Source of the DNA: an uncultured Bacteroides sp.
GTDB taxonomy: Bacteria > Bacteroidota > Bacteroidia > Bacteroidales > Bacteroidaceae
Assembly (NCBI GenBank): GCA_949285075.1
Contig: CASDXF010000001.1
Location: 1 to 64,000 of the forward strand
DNA: 64,000 bases
Direction of reading: 5' to 3'
Below, piece by piece: positions 17,040 to 24,893 of the stretch. The translations under genes and the position numbers were made by a program. Under the pieces are notes generated by a model. The model made no database searches and was not told where the DNA came from. It worked only from the letters and a program-made list of their open reading frames with translations. Position 1 is the stretch's first letter, and the number at the start of each line of letters is the position of its first letter.

Positions 17040-18098
17040 TCATTTATTCATCTCCCCTATCGCCTTAATCAGCCGCGAGTCTTTCTGCCCGGCCGTTCCG
17101 TCCTGAAACAGCTGCCATATCATGACCCCGCCGTACCCGTTCGCCTTCACGTACTCACACTTCCGCCTTATCGTCGGGCGGCCGTTATAGAGCGTCTGGC
17201 CGTTCATCATCGCGTCCGTATCGGCGGCCTCCGCCCCGTAATGCTCCAGAATGCCGTGATAGCGCACCCCGCGGATATCGTCCACGCTCATCTCCTTATC
17301 CCACGAATAGCCGTAGAAGGGCAGCCCGCCGATAATCTTGCTCTTCGGAGCCTTCAGGTTGGCGCTCCAGTTTTCCAAGTCGGCCACGAAATCCTCGTAC
17401 GAGGCGTGCTGCACGGGAGTCTCCGCGCTGAACACGCCGTTCCCGTCGTAGCTCATCACGTTGATGAAGTCGAAATAGCCGGCCCACTCCGTCCCGTAGT
17501 ACAGCCAACGGCCATACACCGCCGACGACATCAGCATCTCCTCGTCCTTCGCCTCATGCAGCGCCTTGACGAAGGCCAACAGCGCTTTCGACGCGGGACT
17601 GTCGGCATTCTCGTTGTCGTGCTCCTCGTAGTCGATGTCTATACCGTCGAGGCCGTTCTCGCGGGCGAAAGCCACCAGTTCGCCTACGAGCCGATTGCGG
17701 GTCGCCTCGGTGGAGAGCGCCTTCGAGAAGTCGCCCCTCACGTTCGAGGCGACGGAACAGAGCACCTTCACGCCTTTCTCGTGGGCCGTCCTCACCACCT
17801 CCGGCAGGCGGGCGGTCAGCTCGTCGGTAGTCAGCGAGCCGTCTGGATTGACCCGTCCGAAGCAGACGTTGATGTGCGTCAAGTATTCCCATTCCAGTGA
17901 AGGGTATTGCGTGTCGAACTCATAGTCGTTCAGCGGCAGATAGCCGATAACGGCCATGCGAGCCGCTTCGGAGCGTGCAGCGGAGGCTTCGGTCGAGCCT
18001 CCCGTCTCGCCAGATTTTTGTTTCTCTTTGGGGGAAGAGGAACAGGCGGACAGCCAAAGTCCGGCCGCCGCGCACAATATATAAAGTAGCTGTTTCAT
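17040..18098 (-). CDS. GH18 chitinase-like lipoprotein
   Basis: A 352-residue surface or periplasmic lipoprotein of family GH18. Lipobox LSAC places the lipidated cysteine at 19, followed by a Ser/Lys/Glu-rich tether to about 46. The TIM barrel begins MAVIGYLPLN (48-57) and holds D151-x-x-D154-x-D156-x-E158, the GH18 catalytic signature with E158 as acid, plus NVMSYDG at 213-219. The chitinase-type opening suggests beta-1,4-GlcNAc hydrolysis, but endo-N-acetylglucosaminidases share this fold. It is closely similar to the C-terminal half of the GH16-GH18 fusion two genes upstream and is the last gene of the PUL. Confidence 0.9.
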   Translation of the reverse strand: MKQLLYILCAAAGLWLSACSSSPKEKQKSGETGGSTEASAARSEAARMAVIGYLPLNDYEFDTQYPSLEWEYLTHINVCFGRVNPDGSLTTDELTARLPEVVRTAHEKGVKVLCSVASNVRGDFSKALSTEATRNRLVGELVAFARENGLDGIDIDYEEHDNENADSPASKALLAFVKALHEAKDEEMLMSSAVYGRWLYYGTEWAGYFDFINVMSYDGNGVFSAETPVQHASYEDFVADLENWSANLKAPKSKIIGGLPFYGYSWDKEMSVDDIRGVRYHGILEHYGAEAADTDAMMNGQTLYNGRPTIRRKCEYVKANGYGGVMIWQLFQDGTAGQKDSRLIKAIGEMNK

Positions 18099-18140
18099 AA
18101 TGATTGATGGTTGATGATTAATGGTTGATGATTAATGACT
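18099..18140. repeat. Short tandem 14-bp repeat upstream of GH18
   Basis: GATGATTAATGGTT followed by GATGATTAATGACT and a partial copy. A related set precedes the GH16 gene at 19044-19085, and both are followed by similar GCGRATYAGAAGT sequence, indicating that the spacer was duplicated with the genes. Confidence 0.6.
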
Positions 18141-18173
18141 GACGCGGATTAGAAGTCGTACAACGAGTAAACG

Positions 18174-19043
18174 TCATTTCTCACCGTCCAAGCTCGTGAC
18201 GCGCACCCAGTCCACCTCCATGACGGCGGGTAGTCCGGCCTCGTCTATCGGCCCCGCCCATGAGCCTTTCCTGTCGCCGCCCAGTCCCATGTTCAGAATC
18301 AGGTAGAATCTTGAGTCCGCCGTAAAGGGCCACTGCATAGCCTCCGCCTCGTTCTCCAGACGCAGATTCGGATAGGTGAAGATAGCCTCCCCGTCTATGA
18401 AGAACGTCAGTGCGTCGGCAGTCCACTCTACGGCGTACGTGTGATACTCGCCCACATCGTCTACGGACACCAGACCGCTAGTGTGTGGCGGATTGTCATT
18501 CTTCGTCGTATCGTAATAATGGTTGTGAACGCTACTGTATACGCCCTCCTCCTGCTTGATGTGCTCCATGATGTCAATCTCGCCGCAGTCCGGCCATCCC
18601 CGGTAGATAGACTTGCCCGGCATCATCCAGATAGCGGGAAAAGCCCCGTCGGGGTAGCTCGTAATGCGGGCCCTCGCCTCTACCTTGCCGAAGGTGAACT
18701 CGAACTTCCCTCGCGACTCGATGCCGCCCGACAGGTATTCGCCGTTTATCTTCTCGCCTTTCAGCACCAGTACGCCGTCCTTCACGTAGGCTTGGTCGTA
18801 GCTGCCGGACATCTCATCGTTCCAGTCGGAATTCCCTCTCGCGCAGAGCGACCACTTCGTTTCGTCCGGTCGCCCGTCCTTGTCGAAACCGTCATAGAAA
18901 ATCACCTTCGCTCCGCCGTCCTTGCTCTCCGGTTCGGAGAACAGCATTCCCTCTCCGGGACACTCCGTCTTGGGGGAGGCGGAAGCGGCAACGGACGGCC
19001 AGAGTCCGGCAATTGCGAATATGTAAAATAATAGCTGTTTCAT
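18174..19043 (-). CDS. GH16 laminarinase-type beta-glucanase, secreted
   Basis: A 289-residue GH16 enzyme with a signal peptide (about 1-22) and no clear lipobox, unlike its paralogue. The concanavalin-like catalytic domain (about 45-285) has the active-site strand CGEIDIMEH with nucleophile E155, D157 and acid/base E160. The E-x-D-x-x-E form is typical of laminarinase and related clades cleaving beta-1,3(1,4)-glucan. Conserved aromatic sugar contacts include GAFPAIWMMP (133-142). It aligns without large gaps to the GH16 half of the fusion protein encoded upstream. The signal peptide (MKQLLFYIFAIAGLW) is nearly the same as that of the downstream GH18 lipoprotein, so that leader was probably duplicated. 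Confidence 0.92.
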   Translation of the reverse strand: MKQLLFYIFAIAGLWPSVAASASPKTECPGEGMLFSEPESKDGGAKVIFYDGFDKDGRPDETKWSLCARGNSDWNDEMSGSYDQAYVKDGVLVLKGEKINGEYLSGGIESRGKFEFTFGKVEARARITSYPDGAFPAIWMMPGKSIYRGWPDCGEIDIMEHIKQEEGVYSSVHNHYYDTTKNDNPPHTSGLVSVDDVGEYHTYAVEWTADALTFFIDGEAIFTYPNLRLENEAEAMQWPFTADSRFYLILNMGLGGDRKGSWAGPIDEAGLPAVMEVDWVRVTSLDGEK

Positions 19044-19343
19044 AATGACTAATGATTAATGACTAATGATTAAATGATTGATGATTGATGCGAATCAGAA
19101 GTTACAGATTTCGGAGAAGCCCCACTACGCTTCACCGCCGCGTGCCGCCTTGCGCGGTACCCGCGGTAACAACAGCGTATCACCGGGCTTTCACAACAGA
19201 GGAATGAAAGACGCCGAAGAATGACTCTCCCCGCTCCCATTCCTCCTTGAAGTTTTCCCAAAACAAACGCTTTTACCCAGAAAAACTAATCCTACCTTGA
19301 AAAAACTCTATTTCTCTGTACTCTTCTTCAGACGAAAGACTCC
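19044..19343. other. PUL spacer with degenerate repeats
   Basis: Begins with the AATGACTAATGATT tandem repeat (19044-19085). The rest, up to the stop of the fusion gene, has no recognisable gene, and no promoter with both boxes was found. It may be a decayed remnant of the duplication that produced the separate GH16 and GH18 genes. Confidence 0.4.
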
Positions 19344-21413
19344 TTATTGAGCCGTCATCGTCTCGCCTATCGTTTTCAGCAGGCGCAAGTCTTCTTGCCC
19401 GGCAGTGCCGTCTTGCAGCAACTGCCATATCATGACGCCTCCATAGCCGTTGTCCCTCACGTACTGGCACTTCTGCTGAATCGTCGGGCGGCCGTTATAG
19501 AGCGTAGTCGCGTCACCCTGCTCGTCCGTGTCGGCGGCTCCCGTTCCGTAATGGCTCAATATGGCGTGATAACGGATTCCCCGCGTATCGTCCACTACCT
19601 CACTCAGGTCAGGGTCCCACGAGTAACCGTAAGCGGGAAGCCCGCCGATAATCTTGCTCTTCGGCGCGCCAAGATTCTCGCTCCAGTTGGTCAGATGCGC
19701 CGTAAAGTCAGCATACGAGGCGTGCTGCACGGGAGTTTCGGAACTGAACACGTTATTTCCGTCATAGCTCATCACGTTGATGAAATCGAAGTAGTTCGCC
19801 CATTCCGGACCGTAATACAGCCAATTACCATAAACGGCGCACGAAAGCAGCATGTCATCATCCTTCGCCTCGTATAGCGCCTGCACGAAAGCCAACAAGT
19901 TCTGCGAGGCCGCCGCATCAGCCGAGGTATTGTCATGCTCCTCGTAATCAATGTCAATGCCGTCAAGGTCGTTGTCGCGGGCGTAAGCCACTACCGCGTC
20001 CACCAATGTCTGTCTTCCGCTTTCCGTAGAAATAGCCTGCGAGAACTCGCCCGCCGAGTTGGCCGCGATGGAGTAGAGCACCTTCACGTCATTGGCGTGA
20101 GCTGTCTGCACTACGCTCGATATGCGCGGAGACAGTTCGTCGGTCGTCAGCGTACCGTCCGCGTTCACCCTTCCAAAGCAAGCGTTGACGTGCGTCAGGT
20201 AATCCCACTCAATCAACGGATACTGCGTGTCCCACTCATGGTCGTTCAGCGGAAGATAACCGATAACGGCCTTCTGCGTATGCTCTTTCGTCTGAGTCAC
20301 CTTCACCCAGTCCACCTCCATAATGGCGGGCAGATTGTCATCATCAATCGGGCCGGGCCATGAGCCTTCCCTGTCGCCGCCCAATCCCATATTCAGAATC
20401 AGGTAGAACTTGGAATCGGCCGTGAAAGGCCACTGCATCATCTCCGCCTCGTTAGCCAGATGAAGGTTAGGATAGGTAAAGATTTCCTCCCCGTCGATAG
20501 AGAATACCAACTCATCAGCCGTCCACTCTACGGCATAGGTGTGGAACTGCGTGATGTCGTTTACGGCTACCATACCGCTGGTATGCGACGGGTCGTCATA
20601 TCCTAACGCATCGTAATAGTGGTTGTGGATGCTGCTGTAAATGCCCACGTCCTGATGGACATGCTCCATGATGTCTATCTCGCCGCAAGCGGGCCAATCT
20701 TCATAGATATACGTACTCGGCATCATCCAGATAGCGGGGAAAGCCCCGTTAGGATAGCTCGTGATGCGGGCGCTCACCTCTACCTTGCCGAAAGTAAAGT
20801 CGAACAGCCCCTGCGTCTCGATACCTCCCGCCTGATACTCTCCGTTTATCTTTTCGCCCCTCAGAACCAATACGCCGTTCTCCACGTAAGCTTGGTCGTA
20901 GCTTTCGGACATCTCGTCGTTCCAGTCGGAAGTCTGACGCTCGCACAGTTTCCATTTGGTCGCGTCGGGGTTACCGTCCGTATCGAAGTCATCAAAGAAA
21001 ATCACGTCCTTCATCGCCGGGTCCGGAGCCTCATAGTTAGACATCACGATGGTGTAAGTCACCCTTTCCCCGTCAGCCGTAGTTACGGTCACCGTCTGCG
21101 AGTCAAGCCAGTTGCCAATGAAGGTAGAGGGGTCAGGAGCGATAGTAGCTCCCTCCTCCAGCGTGTAATCCACGACAGAAATGGAACTCAGGTTTTCAAT
21201 GCCTCCTACTACCACCCGATGGGCGTTCTGGTCTATCCGCCCGTGATAGTAAGTCGTGTTTCCGCTCGCCTCGCTATATACTCCCACGGCGAAGGCGCTC
21301 AGCGGATACCTTGCCCTTGTGTCAATCTGCGTCGTCTCGTCGTCCGAGCAGGCGACGCCCGCTATGGCGACCCACATCGCGCACAAGAGGTATAAAAGTT
21401 GTTTCTTTATCAT
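19344..21413 (-). CDS. GH16-GH18 fusion lipoprotein (glucanase plus chitinase)
   Basis: A 689-residue lipoprotein joining two catalytic domains. Lipobox GVAC lipidates C22. An N-terminal beta-rich domain (about 30-130) of the kind found before Bacteroides GH16 enzymes is followed by GH16 (about 135-373; CGEIDIMEH with E245, D247, E250) and, after an 8-residue linker, GH18 (about 380-680; D484-x-x-D487-x-D489-x-E491). ATG 21413 is chosen over an in-frame ATG at 21503, because the extra 30 residues are translation of an intergenic inverted-repeat element and the lipoprotein signal starts at 21413. Both active sites look intact. The pairing suggests attack on beta-glucan and chitin in one polymer complex. 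The separate genes downstream copy the two halves in the same order. Confidence 0.93.
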   Translation of the reverse strand: MIKKQLLYLLCAMWVAIAGVACSDDETTQIDTRARYPLSAFAVGVYSEASGNTTYYHGRIDQNAHRVVVGGIENLSSISVVDYTLEEGATIAPDPSTFIGNWLDSQTVTVTTADGERVTYTIVMSNYEAPDPAMKDVIFFDDFDTDGNPDATKWKLCERQTSDWNDEMSESYDQAYVENGVLVLRGEKINGEYQAGGIETQGLFDFTFGKVEVSARITSYPNGAFPAIWMMPSTYIYEDWPACGEIDIMEHVHQDVGIYSSIHNHYYDALGYDDPSHTSGMVAVNDITQFHTYAVEWTADELVFSIDGEEIFTYPNLHLANEAEMMQWPFTADSKFYLILNMGLGGDREGSWPGPIDDDNLPAIMEVDWVKVTQTKEHTQKAVIGYLPLNDHEWDTQYPLIEWDYLTHVNACFGRVNADGTLTTDELSPRISSVVQTAHANDVKVLYSIAANSAGEFSQAISTESGRQTLVDAVVAYARDNDLDGIDIDYEEHDNTSADAAASQNLLAFVQALYEAKDDDMLLSCAVYGNWLYYGPEWANYFDFINVMSYDGNNVFSSETPVQHASYADFTAHLTNWSENLGAPKSKIIGGLPAYGYSWDPDLSEVVDDTRGIRYHAILSHYGTGAADTDEQGDATTLYNGRPTIQQKCQYVRDNGYGGVMIWQLLQDGTAGQEDLRLLKTIGETMTAQ

Positions 21414-21457
21414 ACTCTGAATTGATTTTAGATTTTTCTGATTTCGATGATTTGGAA

Positions 21458-21601
21458 ATGTCATCCCAAGCGCGGCAAGGAAGCTGTGTCGTTCATTTTG
21501 CAATTCCTATTTAAGATTCTTCCTTCGCTTGCCACCGGAGCGGCAAGGAAGGGCCGGCCATTTCAGACCGTATATCTTCCTCGTCCGCGCCGGAATGACA
21601 T
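21458..21601. repeat. 144-bp inverted-repeat element inside the PUL
   Basis: Ends ATGTCATCCCAAGCGCGG (21458-21475) and 21585-21601 (ATGTCATTCCGGCGCGG when read inverted) are imperfect inverted repeats. Internally GGCAAGGAAG occurs twice, with an inverted partner CTTCCTTCGCTTGCC. It resembles the widespread class of intergenic repeats ending in GGAATGACA and carries no gene. It is in the 223-bp gap before the fusion enzyme and would form a large hairpin in the PUL transcript. Confidence 0.6.
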
Positions 21602-21636
21602 CAATATGTTATAAGACCCTCAAGGGCCAAAAGTGC

Positions 21637-23178
21637 CTATTCACCCCACTCGATAGGAGCGACATACGCCCAACGATAGAACGGAACGCTGCCCGATACG
21701 CAACGGAGCAGAAGCGAGCAACCTACATTCTCTACCGCCGAGGACTGTACAATCCATTCGTTGCTTCCATCGGAAATGGTCGAAATCAAGAACTCACCGT
21801 TCAGGTAATATCCGGGTTCCAACCATGAACCGGTTTCGTTTTCTGTCACTGCGTAATCCACAGACAATACATTGTCCGAATCCGTATCTACGGGGAATGA
21901 GCTTCCACCCCACTGGTTCACCTTGTTACTGTACGGAGTAGTACCCAAAACCGTTGTCCTATCCTCTACATAGTAGGTAAACTGGCAATATTCTCCGTTA
22001 GAGGTCACGACAGGATACCACATGAAGAAGAAACGAATCTGAGAGTCACCGAACGGACCTACATAGAAGTCATAACGTCCCGGAGCTACACCGGTGTTTG
22101 GCGTAAAGTAATAATCTTGTCCCTCCGATACAGTAGTATTTATCTCATGCATCGTCGTTCTCGCAGCTTCCGTACTGGCCTGTTTGATACGTATCGTCAC
22201 CGTTACAGGGTCTATACTTGGGTCATCACTTACGGATTCCAATACGATAGAACCTTCGCGCGTAGAGGGGCTTTCGCCATTCTCTTGCAAGTTGATAACC
22301 AAGTTGGCGCTTCCGTCAAACTCCGTTTCCTCAAAGTCGTACCACGTATCCGTCTCGTTCCCCTTGCTTGCTCTCCAGACAGAATTAGCCGTTACGGGAA
22401 TAGTCAGAGACTGAGCCTCTCCGTAAATCTGCCAGAAGCTACCGTTCTCCGGAATGGCGGGCTCTACCTGTACACCGTCCTGTGTAATCTGTACCTCCTG
22501 CGCCACATTACCGTTACGGTCGTAAATAGTGATAACTCCATAACGCATGGCTCCCATATTCGGCTCACCGGAAATGGTTATATCAAAATTCTCACCCGCT
22601 AAGGTAGCGTCACCCGTCCCCGATTCACCGGACACGATGGTCAGCCACTCGGCCCCTGAAGTCACTTCCGCCGTCCAATTCTGGTTGGTGTGAACTTGGA
22701 AAGTAACGGGGGTAGAACCATCCATCGGAATTAATCCCACACCTTCTGACGGGTCATAGTTTTGCTCTAGAAAGGCGATGCCCTGTTGGGTCAGCGTAAA
22801 GGTCTTGCCCGTCCAATAGTCGCTCTTCACGTCGAAAGTCTCCGTACGGTCATCTAAAGACATGTTTTCTTCGCACGTGATGGTCACGTCGTACGTCTGT
22901 TCCGGATCGTCACCCGAAGCGGGCGAAACGGTATACCAATCACCTCCCGTCTCTCCGATTATTTCCCACGGGTCCGTGGACTTCACTTGGAAGGTGACGC
23001 TTAGGCCCTGATCGGCCGTAGCGTGATGAGGAACCGTATACGAATCCTCCACCCGATAGCGCAGGTCGACCCAATTGGACTCATCGTCGTCCTTACATCC
23101 TTGCAGCACGAAAACCGTGGAGCATATCATAAAGAGGGCGATGCCTGATAATGCTATTTTATTCCATATAGATTTCAT
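21637..23178 (-). CDS. BACON-domain surface lipoprotein, likely glycan-binding
   Basis: A 513-residue lipoprotein (lipobox LQGC, C28) with three consecutive BACON-like Ig-fold domains: about 50-135, 145-235 and 245-340. Each has the W-x-x-x-x-x-x-x-x-W/Y opening and a T-[IL]-x-Q closing strand. The C-terminal region (about 350-513) is beta-rich, aromatic and unrecognised; in this position it may be the carbohydrate-binding part. By position after susD it is a candidate surface glycan-binding protein (SusE/F-like role). It has its own promoter in the 137-bp gap upstream. The neighbouring lipoprotein has the same length and layout but divergent sequence. Confidence 0.85.
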   Translation of the reverse strand: MKSIWNKIALSGIALFMICSTVFVLQGCKDDDESNWVDLRYRVEDSYTVPHHATADQGLSVTFQVKSTDPWEIIGETGGDWYTVSPASGDDPEQTYDVTITCEENMSLDDRTETFDVKSDYWTGKTFTLTQQGIAFLEQNYDPSEGVGLIPMDGSTPVTFQVHTNQNWTAEVTSGAEWLTIVSGESGTGDATLAGENFDITISGEPNMGAMRYGVITIYDRNGNVAQEVQITQDGVQVEPAIPENGSFWQIYGEAQSLTIPVTANSVWRASKGNETDTWYDFEETEFDGSANLVINLQENGESPSTREGSIVLESVSDDPSIDPVTVTIRIKQASTEAARTTMHEINTTVSEGQDYYFTPNTGVAPGRYDFYVGPFGDSQIRFFFMWYPVVTSNGEYCQFTYYVEDRTTVLGTTPYSNKVNQWGGSSFPVDTDSDNVLSVDYAVTENETGSWLEPGYYLNGEFLISTISDGSNEWIVQSSAVENVGCSLLLRCVSGSVPFYRWAYVAPIEWGE

Positions 23179-23204
23179 AATGCGTCCTTTTTATTTGTTT
23201 TTAG

Positions 23205-23282
23205 TGTCGCCTTTGCCATCACGGATACCATTCCTCGCCTTGTTCTGGTCGGATAGGGCTATTCGGGACGGCAAAGGTAACG
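23205..23282 (-). other. Long-range hairpin in the leader of the BACON gene
   Basis: ACCTTTGCCGTC (from 23278 on the minus strand) can pair with GATGGCAAAGG (ending 23210), giving a stem of about 11-12 bp around a loop of about 50 bases. The left arm overlaps the -7 box, so the transcript would hold only part of the stem; pairing at DNA level, for instance as an operator, is the alternative. Confidence 0.35.
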
Positions 23283-23301
23283 ACTTTTTCAATATTTCAA
23301 A
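23272..23301 (-). promoter_or_regulatory. Internal PUL promoter (both boxes present)
   Basis: Minus-strand TTTG (23301-23298), 18 bases, then TACCTTTG (23279-23272) is a near-ideal Bacteroidota promoter. It would start transcription near 23265 and give a leader of about 85 bases for the BACON gene and the enzymes downstream, independent of the susC promoter. Confidence 0.6.
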
Positions 23302-23315
23302 TCAATACACCGCTA

Positions 23316-24857
23316 CTATTCATAATCAACCCTATCCATAGACTTGAATGTTACGGTAGCCACAGGTTCTCCCGCTCCGGCAAATCCAAAGTAAAGCAAT
23401 TGCCCCCAATAGTCATCTGGATTGGTAGTAAAGAGGTCGGTCACTTTCATACGGTATTGTTCCACATCATTGATACATACTATAGCGTCAAGGAATCCCG
23501 CTTCATCACTATCCTTTACTTCAAAAGATAGAGTAACCATTTCATTTGTGTTCACCGTCAAGTCAAAGTCTTCCGTAAGTCCTTCTCCTTGATAGAACGG
23601 ACTACCGGCCTGTAGTCTACCGTAATTATTATAAATCCACAAATGCCAGAACGCTTGCCCTTGTACGGGTTGTCCATTCCATGTATCGAAATTAAAGTCA
23701 AGACACGCTGTGCCTTCCGGAATATCTACAGACTCGAAAGTGAAGGTCAATTTACCTTTCTTAAAGTTATCGCTCCAACCCCATGACCAACGATTTTGTG
23801 CAGTACTGCTAATAGTTACCGTATTGTTTTCATAATCAAGAGCATCTGTATCACCATGTTGCCAATAAACGCCATGGCTTGTTCCTGTTTGCGTAAATTC
23901 AATTTGTAACGGTTCAAAGCCCTGCACCTCTTCTACAGGCGTAATTACAACATAACCACTTCTCGTAAAGTCAGGCCATAATAAGTTAGAAGCGGCAACC
24001 GAAACGGTTAACTCATCACCGTTTCTCTCCACGCTTATCCAACTTGCACTCTCTTCGGGCACTTCATATTGCCATTCCGTATTAGCGGAGATTGGTATTA
24101 CTATAGAGCCACCACTACCGCCTGCCGGAACTCCTTCCAGAATCGCCGGGTCTTCAGGAGTAATATTAACTCCATCCTGCATTATACTCTTCGTTACTTC
24201 TTCAAAATCAGTGCGTATAATCAGATCGCCACTACGTATAGCACCACTATTAGCGGGAACATTCAATGTAATGGTTACCTCTGAACCGTCTGCATTCCCT
24301 TCTCCTGAAGTCGGCGTAACGCTTTGTACAAACTCAGGATAAGCGATAATCTCCCACGGCTTATTGGAGACAACCGTAAAGGTAACCGTACCACCATCGC
24401 CAATAATGGTTTCACCATCATTAGTAACGTCACCTTCAAGGTTTCCAACCACTAACTTCTCTCTCGAATACTGCGTAATAGTCACCGTCTTCGTGAAGTT
24501 GATAGCTTCCGCCTCAATGGTCAGCGTAGCCGTACGGTCTTGCGGATTCACTTGGTCGTCGTTGTCATCCAATGACACCACGATTTCCGAAACCAACGAA
24601 CTGGCCGCACTCATGGCCGGAGAGACTTGACACCACTCCGCACTGCTCGTAACGGTCCACGGCGTGTTGGCGCTGATGTTGAACACAATATCGCTTGGCG
24701 ACATCGCATTGGCCGTATATTCGTCCTGCGCGTCAATCTGGATATTGAGTGCCGCGTCGGGCTGAGAGTCTATTTCGTACTCTTGACATGCTACGAAACC
24801 GAATGTACACAAGGCTACAATCAGTTGCATCCACGTGTTTCTATAAAACTTCTTCAT
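23316..24857 (-). CDS. BACON-domain surface lipoprotein next to susD, likely glycan-binding
   Basis: A 513-residue lipoprotein (lipobox FVAC, C24). Three BACON-like domains lie at about 40-130, 140-225 and 235-330, with signatures NTPWTVTSSAEW, NKPWEIIAY and NTEWQYEVPE. The C-terminal domain (about 335-513) includes NRWSWGWSDNFKKGKLTFTF and many aromatic residues suited to sugar stacking. It follows the second susD by 36 bp, so it is probably in the susCD transcript and fills the SusE/F-type surface glycan-binding slot. Base composition is visibly more A/T-rich than in the susC genes. No catalytic motif seen. Confidence 0.85.
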   Translation of the reverse strand: MKKFYRNTWMQLIVALCTFGFVACQEYEIDSQPDAALNIQIDAQDEYTANAMSPSDIVFNISANTPWTVTSSAEWCQVSPAMSAASSLVSEIVVSLDDNDDQVNPQDRTATLTIEAEAINFTKTVTITQYSREKLVVGNLEGDVTNDGETIIGDGGTVTFTVVSNKPWEIIAYPEFVQSVTPTSGEGNADGSEVTITLNVPANSGAIRSGDLIIRTDFEEVTKSIMQDGVNITPEDPAILEGVPAGGSGGSIVIPISANTEWQYEVPEESASWISVERNGDELTVSVAASNLLWPDFTRSGYVVITPVEEVQGFEPLQIEFTQTGTSHGVYWQHGDTDALDYENNTVTISSTAQNRWSWGWSDNFKKGKLTFTFESVDIPEGTACLDFNFDTWNGQPVQGQAFWHLWIYNNYGRLQAGSPFYQGEGLTEDFDLTVNTNEMVTLSFEVKDSDEAGFLDAIVCINDVEQYRMKVTDLFTTNPDDYWGQLLYFGFAGAGEPVATVTFKSMDRVDYE

Positions 24858-24893
24858 ATCTATTTGAATAATATTAGATTAAACCATTTAATT

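Noticed and set aside
18099-19085. 14-bp tandem repeats as a phase-variation switch
   Set aside because: They lie outside coding sequence and are few and imperfect; no promoter spacing that they would alter is evident.
21414-21503. Upstream in-frame start adding 30 residues to the GH16-GH18 fusion
   Set aside because: The extra sequence is translation of an inverted-repeat element, and the lipoprotein signal peptide begins at 21413.
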